From Ampullaceana balthica (taxonomy: Eukaryota > Mollusca > Gastropoda > Lymnaeidae): a stretch of DNA of 64,000 nt. Position 1 is the first letter of the stretch; each line of letters starts with the position of its first letter. The stretch covers positions 22,515 through 86,514 of the forward strand of contig CALYLW010001194.1 of NCBI GenBank assembly GCA_944989445.1, written 5' to 3'. The translations under genes were made by a program, and so were the position numbers. Positions 57,319 through 64,000 of this stretch are shown here, piece by piece. The notes beneath the pieces are model-generated. The model worked only from the letters and a program-made list of their open reading frames with translations, did no database searches and was not told where the DNA came from.

Positions 57319-58715
57319 GGGGCCGTCCATAAAGTTCGTCACGCTATTTTTGACCATTTTTACCCCCCCCCTCCCCCCTGTCACAAACTGTCACAAATCT
57401 CTGGACCCCCCCCCTCCTTAAAGTACGTCACACTTTCGAATTTCTTTTAAAAAATTAACACTAATTAAAATATTTAATTTAATACTTAAATTACACTTCA
57501 CCATTAAATATAAACTTTCCACTTAAGAGTAGGGATGTACCAGATTCAAAATTTTGAAATCCGGCCGGAGCTGAATTTGGCCGGATTTATGAAGTGAAAT
57601 ACGGCTGGAGCCGAAATCAGATTTCTTAAAATGGCCGGATTCCTGATTTGCCGGAGCCATTATAAATATATATATAAATTAGGAAATTACCGCCAGCCGG
57701 ATTTATGAAGTGAAACCTGCCGGAGTCGAGGCCAGAGCCAGGATTTTTTTTTAAAATTGCCGGATTCCGGATTTGCCGGAGCTGGAGCCAAAATGCCGTA
57801 CAACCCCACTCAAAAGAACTATCATATTATTAAAATGACTTTAATAGTAGAATAGTTAATTGGCAACAGTTGTCACAGTTATTCAATGAAACAGTAACTC
57901 AATCTCTGTATGTTTATTTTCTCTTCTGGCAATAACTGCCATAGGTTCTCTTTGCCTTCTATAAGCTATTCTCAAAGGACGGATGCTTTTTATCTGAGTT
58001 GATTCTGGAACAGTTTGGGTGGGCACATTCTCCTGAGCCCGAGCTCTGTGTTGTCCTGTATGTTTCTTCAACATTTTTTGTGAGGCTAAATATAAGTGAC
58101 CGACTTTGCCAAGTCGATCAAATAAGCTGGTAATCATATGGTTGTACTTTGAAAACTTCTGTTGATCTTGGCAAAATGTCATCAAATTTGAGAGTTTGTG
58201 CTACAATCAAGGACGGACATTTATGAGAATCTGCATCTTTCTGAAGCTTTGAGTCCATCAACTGTTTTGGTTGATTGGGATTGGAGGAGGGGAAGAATCT
58301 TGAAGGTAAAACGTTGAAATATGAGCTTTCGTGCTTTTGTCGCAACATTTCATGTCCTGATATTTAAAAATTTGAGTGAAGTGTTGGCTGGTGCGAACAT
58401 GATTGTCAAACCATACCTGATCCTTATATTTGTAATATTAGTCCCTGCTGCATCCAATTCAGATTTATCAACAACACATTCAGGAGATACGCATTTCATG
58501 CTATTTGGACATAAAGCTAATTCTAATTTTTCAAAAAAAAATTGAAAATTATTTGTAAAGCTATTTAAATTCTACTAAAAAATATAACTAAATTAGAAAA
58601 AAAAATTATTAAAAAAATAAATGTGTGACATCACACATGCCCTGTCACAAAGTGTCACACTTTCTTAGACCCCCTCCCCCCACCTCGGAGCGTGACGTAC
58701 TTTATGGATGGCCCC
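57319..58715. mobile_element. PIF/Harbinger-type element, 27-bp inverted ends, 3-bp target duplication
   Basis: Left end GGGGCCGTCCATAAAGTTCG and right end CGTACTTTATGGATGGCCCC: about 27 bp matching as inverted repeats with two mismatches. The flanks are TAC (57316-57318 and 58716-58718). Subterminal TGTCACAAA.TGTCACA motifs occur on both sides (57379-57396, 58645-58661). Two overlapping minus frames (58348-58118, 57883-58185) may be a decayed gene, but no transposase motif is seen. A second element is nested at 57531-57807. Superfamily from ends and duplication length only. Confidence 0.7.
57531..57807. mobile_element. Nested GGATGTAC/GCCGGA element
   Basis: AGGGATGTAC at the left and GTACAACCCC at the right give short inverted ends. 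The interior is repeated GCCGGATT, GGCCGGAGC and GCCGGAGC words in imperfect about 110-bp repeats (TTTATGAAGTGAAA occurs twice). Likely a small non-autonomous DNA element. Confidence 0.5.
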
Positions 58716-59231
58716 TACAATCTGGTGTGAGCTTTCAACATTTTTAAATAAGTTTATTCTCTAAATTAACTTTTTGCTGGTGCATCTCGCCCCGTCCAAT
58801 ATTCCCTTATTTTCTTATAAACCTATTTACGACTCTTTTCTTCTTTTTTCTGATTCATTGATTTCTGGACATAGTACAGTTTGTTTGTTTTTGTTGTTTT
58901 AATGTTATAACATGACATTATATTTTGTATCGTCCATTTCGAAGGTATTTAGGCGACACGTGCGTTGTTGTAGCGTCCTTTCAAGATGACGTATAACCAT
59001 TTGTATGCAACACTTGGTGCCCCGTGGCGTAGCATACGCCGCAGACTTGCTCATGGAGAGTGCAAAAGAAAGTGGAGACAGAACGGACACAAACCACAGC
59101 ACAAAGGAATCTAATAAAATGCGAGTGAACCGTCGATTTGGGGGGGGGGACTGCCGACTCATTGTTGGTTTCGAGACATTCGCAATGTGGTCACCAACCG
59201 TTACCCTTTAATTAAAAAAACAACAATGTTT
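58716..59231. other. Anonymous DNA
   Basis: Frames on both strands at 58905-59211 overlap each other and show no domain. The words ATTGTTGGTTTCGAGACATT (59162) and ATTGTTGGTCTCGAGACATT (59342) form a direct repeat around the tRNA-like sequence. Confidence 0.45.
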
Positions 59232-59301
59232 TCGCTGTGGCTTGAACCCACGACCTTGCCAGTATAAGGCGGACGTGATAACTAGTACACTACGAATCTC
59301 A
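59232..59301 (-). tRNA. tRNA-Val-like pseudogene or SINE head
   Basis: The minus strand has A box TAGTGTACTAGTTA and B box GGTTCAAGCC at tRNA spacing, and the overall order (ATTCGTAGTGTACTAG, TTATCACGTCCGCC, AAGGTCGTGGG) is that of tRNA-Val. The anticodon stem does not pair well and the loop would give TAT, so a working tRNA is unlikely; a tRNA-derived SINE head is the simpler reading. GC-rich sequence to 59480 may be the rest of that SINE. Confidence 0.5.
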
Positions 59302-59517
59302 CGTTATTCTGTGAAGGACAATGCAAGTGAATGCAAGGACCATTGTTGGTCTCGAGACATTGGTCGACCCCAGCGAGGGCCATTCGTCATGCTCGTTTGT
59401 ACATAATCGCTTTGGTGAAGGGGCGCGAAAGGGAAGGCGAGAGAGTCGGCGTGCGTGCGTGGTGTCCCGCATGGTTAGGCGACGTAGATAATTATATATA
59501 TAGATGATATGTATCTA

Positions 59518-60260
59518 CTCTTGTAGACAACAAAGGCAATTTTATTATACAATATATATCAACAATAAATTAGAAAGTTTCAGAATTATTTTATAAACAA
59601 GTGGAATGAGCTTGTTGCAATTAGATCTTATGCTATTTCTGTGGTAGGATTCTCCTAACTATTCATTGACATTATATCCCTACTTATAGGGATCGAGATC
59701 AAGTGAAATAGCACTTGAATAAAATAGACCAGTTTTCTATTGCCAAATACATAGAATAAATCGGACGCACTGACCGATAACGTCAGGTAAGCATATATAT
59801 TAAAGTACATATAAAATATGTATAGTTCCCTTAAATTCTTTATAAACTACAATTTTAAATTTAATTTGTCTTGCGAATGCTATGTTTCTATAATACATTT
59901 TTACGTTAGGCCCATATAAAAAAACGTATAACAAGTCTTTAATATTAAAAGGCATAAAATCGTAAAATATAAATTAATTATCATTTTTTTAAGAAAAAAA
60001 AATTCTAATCAATTACTTATCCAAATTTTGTTTTAAAAAAAACATTTGAATTTCATCGTAAATACAACATTATTGGTGTTTTGTGGCGCATCGCGTAGCG
60101 GGAAAAACAATTCACAGTGCCATTTTTAACAACATAAAACAACGCGAAATTTATCTTAAATTTCTAAATATTTATATATATAAAAATAAAAAAACACCAG
60201 AACACAAAGCACACATACATAATGTAAACTACATAAACTAAGATAGCAGATGTTACAATT
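59518..60260. repeat. Paralogous block 3b (partner 30500-31220)
   Basis: Same-strand partner of block 3a. Similarity begins abruptly at CTCTTGTAGACAA, directly after GC-rich sequence, and lacks the exon candidate found beside block 3a. Confidence 0.7.
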
Positions 60261-60479
60261 GATAACTGTTCAATGATTAATAACATTATATTACAGTTAT
60301 AAGAATTACGAACGAAGCGCAATGTTTTCTTAATTTTTCTAAATCTGACTAGTTATTTGTAAATGATGTCATTTCTTTGTGGTTTTCTACAATTCTTTAG
60401 TAACTATAATTATAGGCAGTAATTATGTAACTTAAAAATTATATTATTTTTTAAGCGTGAGACACTAAAGTGTAACATT

Positions 60480-61300
60480 ATTGACAAACGTTTTTGGGTG
60501 TATGGGGTGTCCATGCGAGGGGTAGCACCTCTGGATGGGGAGCAGTTGTACTCCTCCTGGGGTAGTTCGCCACCTTTGGTCCCCACCTGGCATTCAGCTC
60601 TCACCTGTGGCTCCAAGTAGCTGTAGCACGCACAGCGGCCACACCCCGGTAAACGGTCTCGACTGACCAAGTAGCTGTAGCACGCACAGCGGCCACACCC
60701 CGGTAAACGGTCTCGACTGACCAAGTAGCTGTAGCACGCACAGCGGCCACACCCCGGTAAACGGTCTCGACTGACCAAGTTGCTGTAGCACGCACAGCGG
60801 CCACACCCCGGTAAACGGTCTCGACTGACCAAGTTGCTGTAGCATGCACAGAGGCCACACCCCGGTAAACGGTCTCGTCTGACCAAGTAGCTGTAACATG
60901 CACAGCGGCCACACCCCATAAACGGTCTCGACTGACCAAGTAGCTGTAGCATGCACAACGGCCACACCCCGGTAAACGGTCTCGCCTAACCAAGTTGCTG
61001 TAGCATGCACAGCGGCCAACCCTGTAAACGGTCTCGACTTACCAAGTAGCTGTAGCATTCACAGCGGCCAACCCTTTAAATGGTCTCGAATGACCGGCTA
61101 AACCATATGAGGGTAAACGATGGGATACAAACCTAAGTGAAGTGGGATTAGTCTACCCTGCATGTGAAGACTGTCTTCGGCTGCCTGCGCGCTGGATTTT
61201 CTAGGGGCCAACGGGCAAGAAGTGAAACATGAGAGCATGACGAGAAACATAGGACGTCATGTAAACCACTACACCCAACCCCATTCCCAGCCGTCACGAC
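60480..61300 (+). mobile_element. LINE 5' leader with amplified monomers
   Basis: GGGGTGTCCATGCGAGGGGT, GAGCAGTTGTACTCCTCCTG and CATTCAGCTCTCACCTGTGG precede the repeats, and TGAAGACTGTCTTCGGCTGC, CTAGGGGCCAACGGGCAAGA and GTAAACCACTACACCCAACC follow. From memory these are leader segments of CFDP2-like LINEs, which would make the monomer a normally single leader piece. Its orientation matches the coding remnant after it. Confidence 0.5.
60613..61094. repeat. 54-bp tandem repeat, 9 copies
   Basis: Unit CCAAGTAGCTGTAGCACGCA, CAGCGGCCACACCCCGGTAA, ACGGTCTCGACTGA. Starts at 60613, 60667, 60721, 60775, 60829, 60883, 60936, 60990, 61042. Because 54 is divisible by three and the minus strand lacks stops, three overlapping minus frames of 130-185 codons appear (60410-61058); these are not genes. 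GC-rich against an AT-rich background. Confidence 0.95.
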
Positions 61301-61639
61301 AAACGTATTGCTGCTGGATCAGATGGTTTTGTGCGAGAGAGTGAGGTCGACGTGTTGCGCGAATCTTCCTCACTTTAAACAAAGTCACAGCGCAAGCATC
61401 TCTCATCATCATCGGTTCATTCCAAAGTCCTTTAGCGGCAGGCATGTAGCGAAGCGGCACACTGGCAGCCGTAGTCACAAACCTGCATACAGACGTTTCA
61501 GGTCATAGGGTCGTTCACCCCTTTCACTGAGCAGTAGTGGTATCCGGCAGCCCCTTGTGCGACTGAGCAGCCCTCTTTAGGAATGCACTGCTCACCTCCA
61601 TGACATGAGCAAGGGGTAGAAAAGATGCCCTAAACATTG

Positions 61640-62320
61640 TATGCTCAAATCTTCCCTGGCCAGACTACCGCGGCTGGCGGGGACCCTATTTCTGCGGTCG
61701 CAAACTAAAGAAGAAGCCGAGGACTATTCCTCTCATCCTGGGAACATGGAATGTGCGCACACTAACGGACAAAGATTAAACCAACATACCCCAACGGAGA
61801 ACTGCCCTGGTGGGCCACGAACTTTCAAGATACGATGTCGATATTGTTGTTCTTAGCAAGATCCGTCTACCAGGAGAGGGCGAACTAGGTGAAAGAGGCT
61901 CCGACTATACCTTCTTCTGGAGTGACAGAGGGAGTGAGGGACGTCATGAGGCCAGTATTGGCTTTGCCATGAAGACATCATTAGTATGCAAACTCGCTAG
62001 TCCTTCAAAGTGCATAAATGACAGACTAATGACGATGAGACTGCCTCTGTTGGCCGGGAAGAAATATCTTAACATCATCAGCTTCTATACCCCAACAATG
62101 ACAAACCCTGGTGAAGTGAAATCCAGGTTTTACGAGGACCTTCACTCTATCATCGCCAACCTTCCTTCCAGTGATAAGCTTGTCATACTTGGTGACTTTA
62201 ATGCAAGAGTGGGCTGCGACGACCCTCTTTGGGATGGTGTAATAGGAAAACATGGAGTGGCGGGTGTAATAGCAATGGTCTCCTGTTTCTTTAGACGTGT
62301 CTTGAACATGATTTAGTTAA
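61640..62320 (+). pseudogene. LINE ORF2 endonuclease domain (CFDP2-like), truncated
   Basis: One frame runs from about 61640 to 62316, with a TAA at 61777-61779. Before the stop: KKPRTIPLILGTWNVRTLTD, where the TWN is the start of an apurinic-endonuclease (APE) fold. After it: HELSRYDVDIVVLSKIRL (usual SETR is SKIR here, replacing the catalytic Glu by Lys), SDYTFFWS, IGFAMK, NDRLMTMRLPL, SFYTPTM, and VILGDFNARVG with the catalytic Asp-Asn pair. A frameshift near 62262 changes the last residues. No reverse transcriptase follows. Encodes the target-nicking domain of a retrotransposon commonly annotated as craniofacial development protein 2-like. Dead copy. Confidence 0.78.
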
Positions 62321-62551
62321 TAATATGTTTGTCAGTTTGTCCGTCTGTTGTAATATAAATCAATTTTCAACATAAATATATATGTCTGATATGTCTGTGA
62401 ATGAATGGTAATCAGTAGCAAGCACCAAAAAAGTACTTCTATAAAATATATAGATGAATGTCACAAATCCTAAGTATATGCCTAAGAATATAATTACAAT
62501 CGGTTTCTATAAAATATCACTATGTCCAACATGGCAATCAGTAACTAACCA
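62321..62551. other. Anonymous AT-rich DNA
   Basis: Includes two related pieces CTATAAAATAT (62440, 62508). Nothing else. Confidence 0.5.
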
Positions 62552-62559
62552 CTCTCTCA

Positions 62560-62615
<56 letters not shown>

Positions 62616-62650
62616 GGGTCTCTCTCTGTGGGTCTATCTCTCTATCAACG
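62552..62650. repeat. CT microsatellite
   Basis: Long CT tract with rare interruptions; the frame across it (62454-62732) is low complexity. Confidence 0.97.
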
Positions 62651-62739
62651 CGAACAAACTAAAATGTATTCTAAGATAATTATTACCAAAATAAGCACAA
62701 TGTCCTTAGCTAATAACAATCACACTTTTTAAGGGAAAT

Positions 62740-63320
62740 ATATATACATCAAGACATACATTTACGATAGATTGTGTCAACTTGATGTTGACAATGAATG
62801 ATGCAGTGTACTGTAAATGTATTTAGCATCTCCTTTTTTAAATACGCAAGAACACCTTTTCAGGCCCTTCCATTATTGGAGCACTGTGCCTTATGATAAG
62901 ATATTACTCATCGGTATTTCTTCTTCTTTAAACAACTCATCGATAGCATCAACTGGTTTTTTTAATAAATTATTAGTTTTCAGATCTTTAGCAATCAATA
63001 ATATTTTACATATTTTTCTTCCTTTTTAAACCGCATGTATGCTAAAATTAATGCGTTAATTCTTGGTACAATTGACTCATAACGTTGAATAGAAAATGGA
63101 GATGACTTTAAAACACCACACAATGAATCTTGAACATTTTAAGCCTATGAATTAATTCTTCTTTGCTCAGTTTAATTGCTCAACGAACTTTCCTTGATAA
63201 TATCAGATGCTGGCTATAGTAGCACAGTACTTATTACTTCATTAATAGCCGCTATAATTAGTTCTCGATCAGTAGTGCAAGGTTTTCCCGATTTGGAAAT
63301 CATTAACGAAATATATTGAA
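62740..63320 (-). pseudogene. Decayed hAT transposase (ZBED5/SCAND3-like)
   Basis: Minus-strand words in order: SDIIKESSLSN, NVQDSLCGVLKSSPFSIQ, ALILAYMRFKKEEKYV, KDLKTNN, AIDELFKEEEIPMSNIL, then a DGAPAM-like patch and GDAKYIYSTLHHSLST in varying frames. This is the region from just before the first catalytic Asp through the insertion domain of the same hAT family as 33980-34960, with stops and shifts. The first catalytic Asp region is damaged. Confidence 0.55.
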
Positions 63321-63426
63321 GCAAGCAAGCCATCGCCATCTTGTGTGTTTGCGGTTGAAAAGAATTTTGTCAATGTCGGTTGTTTGATAATTGTTTTGTC
63401 TTAGTGTTCGACAATAAGACCAATCA

Positions 63427-63490
63427 GAGGCGTCACTAGGGTTGGTGTCACCCGGGGCGGTAGCTCATGGTGTCCCCCCTTCACACTGAA
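63427..63490. mobile_element. CAGAGGCGTCACTAGGG element end
   Basis: CAGAGGCGTCACTAGGGTTG with CACCCGGGGCGGTAGC resembles the ends of 12135-13042. The next element starts inside or beside it. Confidence 0.4.
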
Positions 63491-63875
63491 GGGGCCGTCC
63501 ATAAACGACGTCACGTGAGGATGCCAATTTTTACCCCACCACCCCCCAGCTTCCTACTTATACCCCCACCTCCTCCTCACGATATGACGTCACAAAGCTT
63601 TGACACCCCCCAAGCCGTATTTTCTAAAAAAAAATTGCAAGTTGCAAATTAATTTTGTCATTTAAATAATAATATGTATTTAGGGTAAGTCTGCTCTCTG
63701 ATGTCGTAACACGCGTGAAGCCATCGAAAACGTCATTAAATAAACGGTAAACAAATCAAATATTTAAGTGGAACTTTTATTCAAAGTTGCGCGTTTTTTA
63801 TGTGACGTCACATTTTTTAACCCCACCCCCTCGTCGCACATCGTCACTGATGCGTGACCCCCACACCCTATTAAG
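63491..63875. mobile_element. GGGGCCGTCC MITE (partial right end)
   Basis: Left end GGGGCCGTCCATAAACGACG. The interior shares GATGTCGTAACACGCGTGAA, CAAATATTTAAGTGGAACTT and TGTGACGTCACA with 15658-15940 and 17740-18032. The right inverted end is not visible. 63876-64000 shows nothing further. Confidence 0.65.
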
Positions 63876-64000
63876 GATTAAAAGGGGGATGCTGAACGGG
63901 CTAAAGCCAGGGGCCACCAATAATTTAAGGTACTCCAAACTTATTATAGTGTATAATAAAGATGCAGGCAAATGTTTGTATGAATCCCTGAAAATTCCAT

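Noticed and set aside
59232..59301. Functional tRNA-Val
   Set aside because: A and B boxes are good but the anticodon stem is disrupted and the anticodon would not be that of Val; treated as pseudogene or SINE head.
60410..61058. Cys-rich minus-strand frames of 130-185 codons as a repeat protein
   Set aside because: All three minus frames are open at once because the 54-bp unit lacks stops; the composition is that of the DNA repeat, and the plus-strand LINE leader explains the region.

Overview
The window is nuclear DNA from a repeat-rich animal genome. It is AT-rich and has no bacterial-style operons, no rRNA gene and no intact host protein-coding gene that I can recognise. The mobile-element mix (Penelope-like with GIY-YIG endonuclease, craniofacial-development-protein-2-like LINE, Gmr1-like Ty3 element with a SCAN-like gag, Helitron, several hAT lineages, a PIF/Harbinger-type element, a SINE) fits an invertebrate. 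A mollusc or another lophotrochozoan is my best guess, but that is inference. Almost everything is mobile-element or satellite DNA; reading frames over about 60 codons are mostly by-products of tandem repeats whose period is divisible by three.

Layout. 1-3190: tandem array 1 (minus) of a modular, inverted-repeat-bounded family described here. 3226-5311: dispersed hAT-like repeat and anonymous DNA. 5312-5851: a solo module holding a 22-N gap. 6344-8040: 49-bp and 70-bp minisatellites, followed by a Helitron-type 3' end at 8301. 8750-13042: dispersed repeats, a Helitron-like block and a nested pair of inverted-repeat elements. 13315-15470: a 60-bp minisatellite. 15559-16574: a complete non-autonomous hAT element with target duplication. 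17030-18032: 16-bp minisatellite and a MITE with 78-bp repeats. 18060-27500: a Penelope-like element split by tandem array 2 (about 8.8 kb, 17 modules). 28284-29335: Helitron 3' part with a helicase remnant. 30347-30485: one candidate host-like exon. 31345-38403: SINE, minisatellites, a decayed hAT transposase, a solo B module and LINE remnants. 38578-41652: an internally deleted LTR retrotransposon with 5-bp target duplication. 42000-52081: a 10.1-kb apparently perfect 22-bp satellite. 52409-54700: SINE head, CT-rich minisatellite, hAT pseudogene. 55333-56940: array 3 (B modules only). 57319-58715: PIF/Harbinger-type element with a nested insertion. 59232-62320: tRNA-like sequence, a paralogous block, and a 5' LINE piece whose leader has been amplified into nine 54-bp repeats. 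62740-63875: hAT pseudogene and a MITE.

The most unusual structure is the modular family. Units of about 450-545 bp come in three main types (A1, A2, B). Each unit ends in short inverted repeats, with A type AAATCCCTTATAT and B type AAATCCTTTAT, and units are separated by a nearly constant linker (CAAACCCGTAAAAACAAAG...). A1 and A2 share both ends and differ only in a central cassette. In array 2 the order is A1-B-A2 repeated four times at about 1.55 kb, then A1-A1-A2 and A1-A2. Copies occur at seven places in the window with consistent outer ends, so the family looks mobile as well as tandemly amplified. No protein is encoded by it here.
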